Source of the DNA: BQJU01 sp964015035
Lineage (GTDB): Bacteria; Bacteroidota; Bacteroidia; Chitinophagales; Saprospiraceae
Assembly: GCA_964015035.1 (NCBI GenBank)
Contig: CAXHCA010000015.1
Coordinates: forward strand, 1 to 64,000
DNA length: 64,000 nt
Direction of reading: 5' to 3'
Made by a program: the position numbers and the translations under genes
The notes under the pieces: generated by a model
The model's input: only the letters and a program-made list of their open reading frames with translations
The model's database searches: none
Told to the model about the DNA's origin: nothing
Shown: positions 55,126 to 64,000 of the stretch, piece after piece
Position numbering within the stretch: the stretch's first letter is position 1
How the letters are laid out: each line of letters begins with the position of its first letter

Positions 55126-56325
55126 ATGGCAGATATAAACCCCTCCTCCAACTCGGCAGTAAGGGTAGGTAGAATGTTGATCTTCATCTTAGCCCTAAGT
55201 TTGGCTGGCATCGTTGTCTATCGGCACTATAGTGGCAAAACTGGTGATTACACCATTGTGCCGAGGGAAATGCAGGTCAATTATATCCCCGCAGATTTTA
55301 GCGCCAATATCGATCCCGATGATGCACTGGTGATCCTCTCCAACCCACAGCGCTATAAAAATGACTTCAATCGACTGATTCACGATCTTAATATCTCACT
55401 GATTCGGCATGTTGGTAAGCGCATGGGCCTGACTCAGGAACAGATGGCTAAAGTGGAGCAGGAATACGAAAAGCAACATCCTTATCTACGGAGCCTCTAT
55501 TACAATGAATTTGTCGCGATGAAGGATACCACATCAACCTTGTATCAAACTTGGTATGACAATGAAAACACCAACGCCATTGAAGTATTGAATGAAGTGG
55601 CCTCTAAATATACTTGTTTTTTTGTCAATCAGATCATCACCACTGTTTTACCAACCGAAGGTGGCAAATTATTTGGCAAAGGCAGCAATGTTGATACTCC
55701 TTGTGGTGTGGCCCTGACCGAAGCATTGCGGCCCACGCTGAAAAAATGGGAAGAACGAGCCGCTATCGAAGATTTTAGTCGCTCCAAGGGTTTGTTGCAG
55801 GAAAAGGTTGAAAGGGTCATTGCCGAATTGGCTACCCTCGAAATTCGCGATAAAAAAGGCATCAACAAACAGCTACAAACCAAAATCTGGGGATTCTCTG
55901 TATCTTCTTCAGACATCGAAATAACAGCCATTAGTGTATTGAAAATCGGGTTTCGGCTCAATGACTATTTTGACATTACCTTGAGTTCAAAAAGTGGTGT
56001 GGTCACAGTCACCCTACCAGAACCGGTAGTGCTGTCTCACGAGGTGTATCCCAAAATTGACAAGCTCGATATTGGTTGGTTGCGGGAAGTCAAAGACATC
56101 AACCTGAATCAAAGCTTTAACCTGTTGCGCGAGGAATTTCGCAGAGAAGCCTACGCCGGCGATGCCATGGATAAGGCCAAAACGCAGGCCGTTGAATTGA
56201 TGAACACGATGTTCACCCCACTTGTCAGTTCAATGGACAAACGCTATAAGCTGAAAGTCCAGTTCAAAAAACCACCATTGGACGATCTGGAAGAAATCAA
56301 TGATGACTCCAGACCACTCGATTAA
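55126..56325 (+). CDS. Membrane-anchored DUF4230-like protein
   Basis: The 399-aa protein has one N-terminal membrane helix (about 14-33). The C-terminal half (SVLKIGFRLNDYFDITLSSKSGVVTVTLPEPVV, split in two strands, then the Leu-rich NLLREEFRREA helix, about 265-375) resembles DUF4230. The first half is unknown, with possible helical packing at about 75-150. Periplasmic location follows from the single anchor. No known role. Confidence 0.6.
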   Translation: MADINPSSNSAVRVGRMLIFILALSLAGIVVYRHYSGKTGDYTIVPREMQVNYIPADFSANIDPDDALVILSNPQRYKNDFNRLIHDLNISLIRHVGKRMGLTQEQMAKVEQEYEKQHPYLRSLYYNEFVAMKDTTSTLYQTWYDNENTNAIEVLNEVASKYTCFFVNQIITTVLPTEGGKLFGKGSNVDTPCGVALTEALRPTLKKWEERAAIEDFSRSKGLLQEKVERVIAELATLEIRDKKGINKQLQTKIWGFSVSSSDIEITAISVLKIGFRLNDYFDITLSSKSGVVTVTLPEPVVLSHEVYPKIDKLDIGWLREVKDINLNQSFNLLREEFRREAYAGDAMDKAKTQAVELMNTMFTPLVSSMDKRYKLKVQFKKPPLDDLEEINDDSRPLD

Positions 56326-56457
56326 TCTTGTGAGCCCATAGGTGTGATGATAAAAAACACAGTATTGTCAAATCCAAGCGCTTATCTAAACTAAGTCTAA
56401 ATAAATTTGCTTGAGTGAGGCTTTGTCGCTATTTTCGCTGTTTTGGAAAATAAAATC

Positions 56458-57099
56458 ATGCAAATAACCTCGATCATACTAGCTGATGCACAATATCTAA
56501 CCCGTTTGGGATTGCGTTATCTGCTTTCCCAAAAGGAAGCCTTTCAGATCGTTGCAGAGGCCAGTGACGAGGAAGAGTTGCTGGAATATCTTCAGGAAAA
56601 CCCCAAAAGTGTAATTATCTTGGATTACAATCAGCCTGGCAGCTTTAGTTACAACACGATTCGACAAGTTCGATCAAGTTATCCAAACTCTAAGATACTA
56701 ATTATCAGTGCAGACAATGACAAGGGGAACATTTATCAGGTTTTGGAACATGGTGTCAACAGCTTCCTGACCAAAGCCTGCGACGAAGAAGAAATCTTTG
56801 ATGCGGTGGAAGCTACCGCAAAAGGAGAACGCTTCTTTTGTGGTAAAGTCCTTGACATGATAATGGAACGTTCGTTTGGTAAGCCAGGTGACGATTGCGC
56901 CCCTACTCCATTGACTCCCAGAGAAATTGAAATTGTGCGTTTGACGGCTAAAGGGTTAATTGCCAAGGAGATTGCAGATGTACTCAACCTCAGCCCACAT
57001 ACCATTTATACTCATCGCAAGAATATTATGAAAAAGCTGAAGTTAAATTCATCGTCGGAATTGGTACTCTATGCCGTTAACAATGGCATGGTCGATTAG
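56458..57099 (+). CDS. NarL/FixJ-type response regulator with LuxR helix-turn-helix
   Basis: The 213-aa protein has a receiver domain with phospho-acceptor D56 (VIILDYNQPG), S84 and K106, and a LuxR helix-turn-helix (about 150-210, TPREIEIVRLTAKGLIAKEIA). Only one acidic residue (D10) marks the metal site where two are usual. No kinase gene is nearby, so it is an orphan. ATG 56458 is preferred over TTG 56443. A TAAATTTG at 56402-56409 may be its -7 box, but no -33 matches. Confidence 0.9.
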   Translation: MQITSIILADAQYLTRLGLRYLLSQKEAFQIVAEASDEEELLEYLQENPKSVIILDYNQPGSFSYNTIRQVRSSYPNSKILIISADNDKGNIYQVLEHGVNSFLTKACDEEEIFDAVEATAKGERFFCGKVLDMIMERSFGKPGDDCAPTPLTPREIEIVRLTAKGLIAKEIADVLNLSPHTIYTHRKNIMKKLKLNSSSELVLYAVNNGMVD

Positions 57100-57180
57100 A
57101 CCAATTCAAATTTATCCCCGGTTTAGCAATCTTTTAAGGCCTTCACCCGTTTTATATTTGGTTTTTTTTAATAAACTTGC

Positions 57181-57235
57181 GTAAATGTTTGATTTCATTT
57201 ACCTTACGGCTGGTTATTTATTATCTTAATAACCA
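57181..57235. repeat. Two tandem hairpins ahead of the LysM gene
   Basis: GTAAATG/CATTTAC (57181-57187 and 57196-57202) and TGGTTATT/AATAACCA (57211-57218 and 57228-57235) are perfect inverted repeats separated by 8 nt. They lie between a TATATTTG (57153-57160) and the ATG at 57290, so they would be in the mRNA leader if that -7 box is used. This accounts for most of the 190-nt gap. Confidence 0.35.
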
Positions 57236-57289
57236 ATTTTGTTAAACCCCCGCTATTAATCTTGTTCGGTTATAACAAAAAATAACACT

Positions 57290-59179
57290 ATGAAGACCAA
57301 GTTAATTATTGGATCCATTTGTTTGCTGCTTGTTCCATTTACAATGCATGCTAGTAAGTTGTACGTCCTGTATGACGCCAAATGTATGGACAAACTGGAA
57401 TATGACTACTCCCAGAGTAATGAAGATTACACTGTTTATCACGTGAATGTAAGCGCTGGTGAGAAAGTCATTTTGGAAGTTGGCCGCGAAAGTAAGGATG
57501 CCATTTCTACTCTACCAACTCCTTTTATTGGATGCTCCAACGGCTCTTTTGATTTGCGGTTGGTAGATCGAATCAATAAGCGTATTGATGAAGTATTTAT
57601 GGTTTACCCGCGAGGTAATAAATATTTTGTCTCACCAATTAGCTTTGCCTCCTATTATGAGTACGACGATCAGACCATTACCTATATTTCTCCTAAATAT
57701 GCATTCAAATTTGATCGCAAACAAGGTGCGATAGGTGAAAACATCAGTAGTCGGAAAAATGCAAAGGTTTACTTTGAAGGTCAGCTGGAGAATGATTGCA
57801 ACGGCATTTTATTGTTCCGCCAGTTTTCCAGTAATAGCAGCTTGGCCCATACAGATTTGATGCTGGTTCCCGAAGTAGGTGTGGTAGAAGAACGCAGTGG
57901 TGCCAATCTAGAGGATGCACAGAATAATGCCATAAAAATTGATGATGTAAATGGTAAGTCATACGAAAGATATTTAAAATCCATTTGCAACCAAGGGCCA
58001 GCTAGTGCGGTTTACACTTCTTTAAGTGATATCCCTCAAGAACCCAATGTGACCCCTGTTTTTCCCACACAAAATCAACCTGAGTTGGTAAGAAAGGATG
58101 GTTCTGTACAACCACTACCCACATCCTTTGACAATACATCGGCACAAAAAACAGCATTCCATACCGTAAAAAAAGGGGAAACGCTATACGCCATTTCCAG
58201 AAAGTATGATGTGACGGTTAGCCAGATCAAGGAGTGGAACAATAAGAGTGGAAATATGATCCGGGCCGGTGAAAACCTGAGAGTGAGCAATCAAAATGAT
58301 ACGGCAATGGCCCAACCGGAGCTTACGGCTAAAAGTGCAAGCTGGCAGCCTACTAAAACAACCAGCAGTGCCATTGCCAATCAGTCACAACCGACCAGTA
58401 TGTCCACCAGTACTTCTGAGGAGTACCATATTGTACAGCCCGGTGAAACGGTCCCCTCTATTGCTATGAAGTATGGCTACACAGAGGCAAAATTCCGGGA
58501 AATGAATAATTTGGGGAGTAGCCAATTCATTAAAATTGGTCAAAAACTCAAAACAACTGATTGCAATTGTCCGGCTTCGGCCAGTAACACCCCCACTGTA
58601 TTTAATCCGGTGGTTCCCGCTTACCAAGAGGATCTGATGCCTAGATCGGTTGAACCAACACCTTATTCTCAACCGGTTTATCCTAGTGGTTATAGTACAA
58701 GCAGTTCTTCCAATATGCCAACCGCCTACGAGGCGACTCAGGGAAGAATCAATACCAGCAACTATAGCTATCAACCGGAGAATACCACTCCCAAAGGTGG
58801 CATTCAGTATTATGATACACCGGTGCCACAACCATCCGCACCAACATCGACCAATAATTATTACCGTACAGAAACCAATAATAGTAACTATTACCCAAGT
58901 ACTTATCCCACTACACCTTCCGGATATCAGGGTACGAGCAATCAACCTGATTTTGACGAACCGGTGATGCCCCAAAGTTATGAAACGGTGACGAGTTCTT
59001 TCAAAAGCCCCGCAACTACAACAGTTAAAGGTAAAAGAACGACCCACTTGGTGGGTGAGGGCGAAACACTATATTCCATTGCCAGAAAATATGGCATTAG
59101 TGTTGAGTATTTGAGAAACATCAACAATATGGAACGCAATGAAGTGATTATTCCGTACCAACGGATATTCATTAACTAA
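57290..59179 (+). CDS. Secreted LysM-repeat protein
   Basis: The 629-aa protein has a signal peptide (about 1-22) and an N-terminal domain of unknown type (about 23-230). Three LysM peptidoglycan-binding domains follow: about 289-333 (VKKGETLYAISRKYDV), 378-424 (VQPGETVPSIAMKYGY) and 584-629 (VGEGETLYSIARKYGI). Between the second and third lies a low-complexity Ser/Thr/Asn/Pro/Tyr-rich linker (about 430-580). It probably attaches to the cell wall. It has its own terminator. Confidence 0.88.
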   Translation: MKTKLIIGSICLLLVPFTMHASKLYVLYDAKCMDKLEYDYSQSNEDYTVYHVNVSAGEKVILEVGRESKDAISTLPTPFIGCSNGSFDLRLVDRINKRIDEVFMVYPRGNKYFVSPISFASYYEYDDQTITYISPKYAFKFDRKQGAIGENISSRKNAKVYFEGQLENDCNGILLFRQFSSNSSLAHTDLMLVPEVGVVEERSGANLEDAQNNAIKIDDVNGKSYERYLKSICNQGPASAVYTSLSDIPQEPNVTPVFPTQNQPELVRKDGSVQPLPTSFDNTSAQKTAFHTVKKGETLYAISRKYDVTVSQIKEWNNKSGNMIRAGENLRVSNQNDTAMAQPELTAKSASWQPTKTTSSAIANQSQPTSMSTSTSEEYHIVQPGETVPSIAMKYGYTEAKFREMNNLGSSQFIKIGQKLKTTDCNCPASASNTPTVFNPVVPAYQEDLMPRSVEPTPYSQPVYPSGYSTSSSSNMPTAYEATQGRINTSNYSYQPENTTPKGGIQYYDTPVPQPSAPTSTNNYYRTETNNSNYYPSTYPTTPSGYQGTSNQPDFDEPVMPQSYETVTSSFKSPATTTVKGKRTTHLVGEGETLYSIARKYGISVEYLRNINNMERNEVIIPYQRIFIN

Positions 59180-59233
59180 GCTATTAAATTAAAGATATCC
59201 TTACTGAAATAGGGTAAAAAAGATACATTTGTG

Positions 59234-59259
59234 AAAAGGCCGGAAGTTCCGGCCTTTTT
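59234..59259 (+). terminator. Rho-independent terminator of the LysM gene
   Basis: AAAAGGCCGG (59234-59243) pairs perfectly with CCGGCCTTTT (59249-59258) around AAGTT, with T to 59259. It lies 55 nt after the stop. Confidence 0.85.
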
Positions 59260-59312
59260 CTATGGCAATCCAGCCAAGCTTGTTATTTTTAGCATCAAAG
59301 AAAATTGACCAA

Positions 59313-60416
59313 ATGGGATTATTGCTATTTGTTGGATTTATCACCATTCTTTTCTCATTCCTTTGTTCCGTATGGGAAGCGGCTTTACTAAGCATTACTC
59401 ACTCTTTTGTCGAGTTAAAACGTAAGGAAGGAGGAAAAACAGGTAAACTACTTAAGCGGTTCAAAGAAAACATCGACCAACCACTCTCCGCTATCCTCAC
59501 CATGAATACCATTGCACACACCGCTGGTTCGGTGGGGGTTGGAGCATTGGCTGACAAGGCTTTTGGAACAGGAAAGATAGTGATCGCTGGATATGAGGCT
59601 CCATTTTCAGTGGAATTTGTAGTGGGCACGGTCATGACCCTGGCAATCTTGATATTCTCAGAAATCATTCCCAAAACCATTGGTGCCAACTATTGGCGAA
59701 AGCTCGCCCCCTTTACCGTTCGATCCTTGGAAGTGATCATTTGGTTATTGTGGCCACTGGTTTGGTTTACCCAAATTATCACCAAAAAGTTGAAAAAGGA
59801 GAAAGACCGTAGTGTCTTTAGTCGGGCAGATTTTACAGCTATGGCCGAAATTGGAGAAAAAGAAGGAATCTTCCAACAGAATGAATCCAGAATTATCCAG
59901 AATTTATTGCGCTTTCATACCATTGATGCCCAAAGCATTATGACGCCAAGGACTGTCATTCAAGCAGCCGATATAGACACAAAAATCGAAGACTTCTTTA
60001 ATGCCAATAAAAAAATGCACTTCTCTCGCATTCCCGTCTACAAAGACAATAAGGACAATATCGAGGGGTTTGTATTAAAAGATGAAATATTAGCCAACAT
60101 TATCAACGGCCAAGGCTCGGCACCGCTCAACGCCATTAAAAGAGGCATCATGATGGTCAGTCAGGATTTCCCTTTGCCGGAGCTCTTTGATAAGATGATG
60201 GAGAGAAGAGAACAAATTGCATTGGTGGTCGATGAATTTGGTGGATTAGCAGGCCTCGTCACTATGGAAGATGTCATCGAAACCTTATTGGGAATGGAAA
60301 TTGTTGATGAGCTCGACAGTACCGAGGACATGCAACTACTTGCCCGAAAAAATTGGGAAAAGCGGGCCCGCCAACTCGGACTTTTAACACAACCTTCAGA
60401 TGATGAGAATGAATAA
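59313..60416 (+). CDS. CNNM-domain membrane protein with CBS pair (hemolysin C-like, short form)
   Basis: From ATG 59313 the protein has 367 aa: a DUF21/CNNM membrane domain with three to four helices (SFLCSVWEAALLS at the start) and two CBS domains (about 195-330, MTPRTVIQAAD and VVDEFGGLAGLVTMEDVIETLLG). The usual C-terminal CorC/HlyC domain is missing, since the chain ends soon after the CBS pair. The family is linked to magnesium or other cation efflux. An ATG at 59262 is in frame but directly follows the LysM terminator, so I prefer the later start. Confidence 0.85.
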   Translation: MGLLLFVGFITILFSFLCSVWEAALLSITHSFVELKRKEGGKTGKLLKRFKENIDQPLSAILTMNTIAHTAGSVGVGALADKAFGTGKIVIAGYEAPFSVEFVVGTVMTLAILIFSEIIPKTIGANYWRKLAPFTVRSLEVIIWLLWPLVWFTQIITKKLKKEKDRSVFSRADFTAMAEIGEKEGIFQQNESRIIQNLLRFHTIDAQSIMTPRTVIQAADIDTKIEDFFNANKKMHFSRIPVYKDNKDNIEGFVLKDEILANIINGQGSAPLNAIKRGIMMVSQDFPLPELFDKMMERREQIALVVDEFGGLAGLVTMEDVIETLLGMEIVDELDSTEDMQLLARKNWEKRARQLGLLTQPSDDENE

Positions 60417-60730
60417 AACTACAATATATCTTTAACAATCAATGACTTGTTTACCCAGCAAGAAAGTAGACCAATTGTTTTAGCCATATTTTGGCCAATT
60501 TAAACCCGTTCCGTCATAAAGATCGCTGCATGATCCAAGTTTTCTGCAAAATCGGTGCCTATCCAACCGATTAATAGCTCCCCTGTGCAAAGAATATCGT
60601 AAATTCGTTGACAGCTTGATATCATTTTCTAGTTCGGGTTTATGAAAGGCTTGATCTTTAAGCACACTTATTGTAAATTTGACACAAAGTGGCTTGCGAG
60701 AATTTGTAAAAACAATCACGGAAAAATACG
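60417..60730. other. 314-nt gap between the CNNM gene and glpD
   Basis: The gap holds the glpD promoter near its right end and a perfect inverted repeat AATCGGT/ACCGATT (60550-60556 and 60566-60572). A 41-codon ATG frame on the minus strand (60625 to 60500) has no recognisable product and could be chance. I see nothing else. Confidence 0.5.
60650..60681 (+). promoter_or_regulatory. Promoter of glpD
   Basis: CTTG (60650-60653), 20 nt, TAAATTTG (60674-60681), 50 nt before ATG 60731. The -7 box is exact. Confidence 0.6.
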
Positions 60731-62389
60731 ATGAATTTTCTTTCCAGCTTAAATCGCTCAAAACTAATCCATCAGCTATCCGCTCAACAATTTGATTTGG
60801 CAATCATTGGAGGGGGAATCACTGGTGCAGGCATCGCCTTAGATGCTGCATCGCGGGGATTACGTGTGGCACTGGTAGAAAAAAAAGATTTTGCCTCCGG
60901 AACCAGCAGTAAGTCAACAAAACTCATTCACGGTGGGTTGCGCTATCTCAAGCAGTTTGAAATCGGACTGGTTCGGGAAGTGGGGCTTGAACGAGCTATT
61001 GTACACCAATTGGCCCCCCACCTCGTGGTACCGGAGAAAATGCTACTTCCCTTGATCAAGGATGGCAGTTATGGCGAATTGGCCACTTCTTTTGGCTTGT
61101 GGGTATACGATATCCTGGCAGGAGTAGAAGGTGAAGACAAACGCAAGATGCTGACCAAGGAAGAAACTATTGCCAAGGAACCCCTTTTAAAGAAAGACAT
61201 CCTAACCGGTGGCGGCTTTTATGCCGAATACCGCACCGATGATGCCCGCCTCACCATTGAAAACATCAAAACGGCTAGTCAATTTGGCGCTTTGTGCCTC
61301 AATTATATGGAGGCCACTGATTTTAATTACAACGGCGAACATCAAGTGAACGGCATCATTTGCAAGGATGCCTTATCAGGCGAAACCATCAACATAAATG
61401 CTCAGCATGTGATCAGCGCAGCGGGCCCTTGGGTAGACCACTTGCGAAAAGTAGACCACTCTTTAAAAGGAAAACATTTGTTCCTCTCAAAGGGGGTGCA
61501 TATAGTGGTGCCACATGCTCGATTTCCGGTGCGCAATGCGGTTTATTTTGATGTCTCTGATGGCCGCATGATTTTTGCTATCCCACGAAATAGAGTGACT
61601 TACATTGGCACCACCGATACGGCTTATAAAGGAGATATCAATAAAATTCCGGTTTATCAAGAAGATGTTGAATATCTCCTTGCAGCGACCAATGCGATGT
61701 TTCCTGAAGCTAATTTGAGTATTGAAGACGTAGAATCCAGTTGGGCTGGATTGCGTCCGCTGATCCATGAGGAAGGGAAATCCGCATCTGAAATGTCCCG
61801 AAAAGACGAATTATTTGTTTCTGAAAGCGGCTTGATTTCTATTGCTGGCGGCAAATTGACCGGTTTTCGGAAGATGGCGGAAAAGGTCGTGGATGTTGTT
61901 GCAAAAGAGATTGATCGGCCACTTAAAGACAATCATACCGAAAAAATCCCTTTAACCGGTGGCATTTTTGCCGATGTTGAAGCGGTAAATGCCTACCGCA
62001 AAGACCTTTCAGCGCGAATTAGTGCCTTAGGATTGACCAATTATCATGCCGCCTATTTGGTGGCCAATTATGGCAAGCAATCTGAGGATATATTGGTTAA
62101 AATGCAGGAATTTCAAGACGAACCAAGTATTGCATTGGCCAGAGCAGAAGCCTGGTATACCATAGCACACGAATTGGTCCTCACACCCCTTGATTTTTTT
62201 GTCAGAAGAACCGGTCGTTTGTATTTTGATCTACCAAGCATACAACCTGTCAAAACAATCATACTCAACGATTTTAGAAATTACTTCCAATGGGATGAAG
62301 CTAGTTTCCAGTCGGCAAAGGAAGCACTGGAACAAGCCATTCTGGAAGTCTCAACTTTTGAACCTTCTCCAAAAGAAATCGTCCAATAA
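60731..62389 (+). CDS. glpD: Aerobic glycerol-3-phosphate dehydrogenase
   Basis: Oxidises glycerol-3-phosphate to dihydroxyacetone phosphate and passes electrons to quinone at the inner membrane. The 552-aa protein has the FAD loop IIGGGITGAG (25-34), the family segment SGTSSKSTKLIHGGLRYL (about 57-74) and a C-terminal DAO_C helical domain. Length is normal. It is followed 25 nt later by the GH31 gene on the same strand, likely a shared transcript. No glycerol kinase or facilitator is in the window. Confidence 0.94.
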   Translation: MNFLSSLNRSKLIHQLSAQQFDLAIIGGGITGAGIALDAASRGLRVALVEKKDFASGTSSKSTKLIHGGLRYLKQFEIGLVREVGLERAIVHQLAPHLVVPEKMLLPLIKDGSYGELATSFGLWVYDILAGVEGEDKRKMLTKEETIAKEPLLKKDILTGGGFYAEYRTDDARLTIENIKTASQFGALCLNYMEATDFNYNGEHQVNGIICKDALSGETININAQHVISAAGPWVDHLRKVDHSLKGKHLFLSKGVHIVVPHARFPVRNAVYFDVSDGRMIFAIPRNRVTYIGTTDTAYKGDINKIPVYQEDVEYLLAATNAMFPEANLSIEDVESSWAGLRPLIHEEGKSASEMSRKDELFVSESGLISIAGGKLTGFRKMAEKVVDVVAKEIDRPLKDNHTEKIPLTGGIFADVEAVNAYRKDLSARISALGLTNYHAAYLVANYGKQSEDILVKMQEFQDEPSIALARAEAWYTIAHELVLTPLDFFVRRTGRLYFDLPSIQPVKTIILNDFRNYFQWDEASFQSAKEALEQAILEVSTFEPSPKEIVQ

Positions 62390-62414
62390 TATTCCTTCAC
62401 GGAAATCATTTATT

Positions 62415-64000
62415 ATGGAAAACGACAATCAACCCGTTTCACCTGCGGTGGTATCCACCAATGACGAAACGAACCAAATCAGCATTATTCATATTGATGA
62501 AACGGAAGGTGGAGTCCGGCATCCCGATGTTCAATACAGCTATATTCCAAACGATATTGTTGACGCTTACCGGGAAGAAGATGGTACACTCGTTTATCGA
62601 AGCCAAAATGGTATCACCCTGAAGGTACAGGTTGTGACGCAGCAAATACTTCGATTCCGCTATGCCTTAGATGGCCAATTCCAAACAGACTTCTCCTATG
62701 CATTGGATGAACAGTGGCGACACCCACATCCAAAATATACCACGGGCAGCAACGATGAGGCTTTTTACATCAATACCGGTATCATTTGTTGCTTCATCGA
62801 CAAAAAAAATCTTCAGGTGAAAATTGTGGATGTTGAGCGCCAGCAAGTGATCAATGAAGATGCCCATCCTTTTTATGCCTCATCAACGATTCTACACGGT
62901 GTAAATGAAATCAAAATCCGAAAAAAAGCCCCGGAGGACGAGGTTTATTATGGCTTAGGAGACAAAACCTGCGCCCTCAATCTCAGAGGTCAAGCTCTGG
63001 AAAACTGGAATACAGATAGCTTTGGTTTTACCAAGGATACCAATCCATTGTATCGGACCATTCCCTTCTATTATGCATTGCATCAGTCCATGGCTTATGG
63101 CATTTTTCTACACAATACCTGGCGAACTCATTTCGACTTTGATGCACAAAAAACAGGAGAACTGAGCTTCTCAAGCGCGGGTGGGGAAATGGATTATTTT
63201 TTCATTTACGGACCAAGGTTATTGGATGTGGCCCAGCAGTATATGCGGTTGACCGGCACACCGGAATTACCACCGCTCTGGGCGCTAGGTTTTCACCAAT
63301 GCCGTTGGAGTTATTACCCGGAAAATCGAGTGCGGCAAATAGCTGCAGAGTTTCGGAAACGCAAAATACCCTGCGATGCCATTTATCTGGATATCGACTA
63401 TATGAACGAATACCGGTGTTTTACCTGGAATAAATCCTATTTTCCAAATCCACCTAAAATGATTGGGGATTTAAAGGAGCAAGGATTCCATATTGTGGTC
63501 ATGATCGATCCAGGCATTCGGGTAGACCCCAATTATCACGTATATCAGCAAGGGCTTGAAGGGAACCTGTTTTGTCGACGATCTTCCGGTGAATTGATGA
63601 AAGGGCCAGTATGGCCATCCGTTTGTGTTTTCCCTGATTTTACCAATCCCAAAGCCCGCGAATGGTGGCAGGAACTCTACCGTGGTTTATATCTGGAAGA
63701 TGGCGTGAGTGGTTTTTGGAACGACATGAATGAGCCGGCTATTTTCAAAATTCACCACATGACCTTTCCCGATAACGTCCTACACGATTTTGACGGGCTG
63801 CGAGGAGATCACCGCAAAGCACATAATGTCTATGGCCAGCAGATGTCGAGAAGTACATTCGAAGGCCTCAAAACATTGAAGCCCCAAAAACGGCCCTTTG
63901 TTTTGACCCGAGCCACATTTTCCGGAGGTCAGCGTTATGCTTCCGTCTGGACCGGTGATAATGCCGCCAGTTGGGAGCACTTACGATTGGCTAATATCCA
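62415..64000 (+). CDS. GH31 alpha-glucosidase, truncated by window end
   Basis: An ATG at 62415 opens a frame that runs past the right edge (528 codons visible). It has the GH31 N-terminal beta domain and a catalytic barrel with ALGFHQCRWSYYPE, nucleophile D437 in FWNDMNEPA and acid/base D515 in WTGDNAA. The enzyme should release glucose from alpha-linked oligosaccharides. No signal peptide is seen (MENDNQPVSPAVV), so it may be cytoplasmic. The C-terminal beta domains are outside the window. Confidence 0.92.
   Translation, partial: MENDNQPVSPAVVSTNDETNQISIIHIDETEGGVRHPDVQYSYIPNDIVDAYREEDGTLVYRSQNGITLKVQVVTQQILRFRYALDGQFQTDFSYALDEQWRHPHPKYTTGSNDEAFYINTGIICCFIDKKNLQVKIVDVERQQVINEDAHPFYASSTILHGVNEIKIRKKAPEDEVYYGLGDKTCALNLRGQALENWNTDSFGFTKDTNPLYRTIPFYYALHQSMAYGIFLHNTWRTHFDFDAQKTGELSFSSAGGEMDYFFIYGPRLLDVAQQYMRLTGTPELPPLWALGFHQCRWSYYPENRVRQIAAEFRKRKIPCDAIYLDIDYMNEYRCFTWNKSYFPNPPKMIGDLKEQGFHIVVMIDPGIRVDPNYHVYQQGLEGNLFCRRSSGELMKGPVWPSVCVFPDFTNPKAREWWQELYRGLYLEDGVSGFWNDMNEPAIFKIHHMTFPDNVLHDFDGLRGDHRKAHNVYGQQMSRSTFEGLKTLKPQKRPFVLTRATFSGGQRYASVWTGDNAASWEHLRLANI

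Noticed and set aside
58385..59047. A 220-aa frame opposite the LysM gene
   Set aside because: It mirrors the low-complexity linker and shows no domain.
60480..60803. A 107-aa minus-strand frame starting inside glpD
   Set aside because: It begins in the conserved glpD N-terminus and covers its promoter; the sequence matches nothing I know.

Overview
The window looks like a chromosomal housekeeping segment of a Bacteroidota bacterium, most likely a Saprospiria/Lewinella-type member (the lineage is an inference). The evidence is phylum-style promoters (TTG or TTTG, 17-20 nt, TAnnTTTG) ahead of several genes, few Shine-Dalgarno-like leaders, and typical families: OmpA with thrombospondin type 3 repeats, PlpD-like patatin/outer-membrane protein, TamB and AsmA giants, a two-domain FKBP lipoprotein, MutS2 and SMC. 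I found no rRNA, tRNA, insertion sequence, prophage, CRISPR array or integron.

Layout. 0.1-3.5 kb: a small membrane-anchored protein, a tandem oligopeptide-type ABC ATPase and RNase D. 3.6-6.8 kb: AsmA-like protein. 6.8-15.5 kb: a leftward run of ompA-TSP3, guaA, a PBP1-like lipoprotein, a TrmH-type methylase and smc. 15.6-17.8 kb: a two-gene pair of a secreted beta-helix protein and a diheme cytochrome, a combination known in databases but without assigned function. 17.9-22.6 kb: a 2-oxoacid:ferredoxin oxidoreductase operon led by a GltD-like flavoprotein with two 4Fe-4S sites. 22.7-30.7 kb: patatin/OMP, glucokinase, CorA, GH3-family enzyme, a putative gluzincin peptidase and a radical SAM protein. 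30.8-33.8 kb: TRAP transporter, with the binding protein convergent to the membrane subunits. 33.9-36.9 kb: divergent glucosaminidase and GlcNAc-kinase/pfkA units around a regulatory region holding a perfect 19-nt palindrome. 36.9-44.0 kb: membrane protein, the DHH/FKBP/prfB operon, ndk and mutS2. 44.3-46.7 kb: aroC, a decayed DUF2461 gene and a secreted nuclease/phosphatase. 46.7-55.1 kb: a leftward operon of folP, an unknown membrane protein, a 51-aa ORF, a YheT-type hydrolase and tamB. 55.1-64 kb: DUF4230-like protein, LuxR-type response regulator, LysM protein, CNNM/CBS protein, glycerol-3-phosphate dehydrogenase and a GH31 glucosidase cut by the window edge.

Points beyond routine annotation. 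prfB carries an intact programmed +1 frameshift site, so its start lies upstream of the long open frame. The 299-bp gap after aroC holds a DUF2461 pseudogene with a nonsense codon and a 1-nt deletion. A 51-aa gene sits in the folP-tamB operon, joined to the gene before it by a TAATG overlap. Five of the seven tail-to-tail gene junctions carry perfect inverted repeats, four of which run over stop codons. Many genes have TTG or GTG as the first possible codon; where an ATG fits the family better I moved the start and say so.

Working together, the window covers sugar entry (glk, GlcNAc kinase, pfkA, GH31, glpD), 2-oxoacid oxidation (Kor and a possible 2-oxoacid TRAP system), envelope construction (AsmA, TamB, OmpA, patatin/OMP, LysM, glucosaminidase) and core information processing (smc, prfB, mutS2, trmH, rnd).
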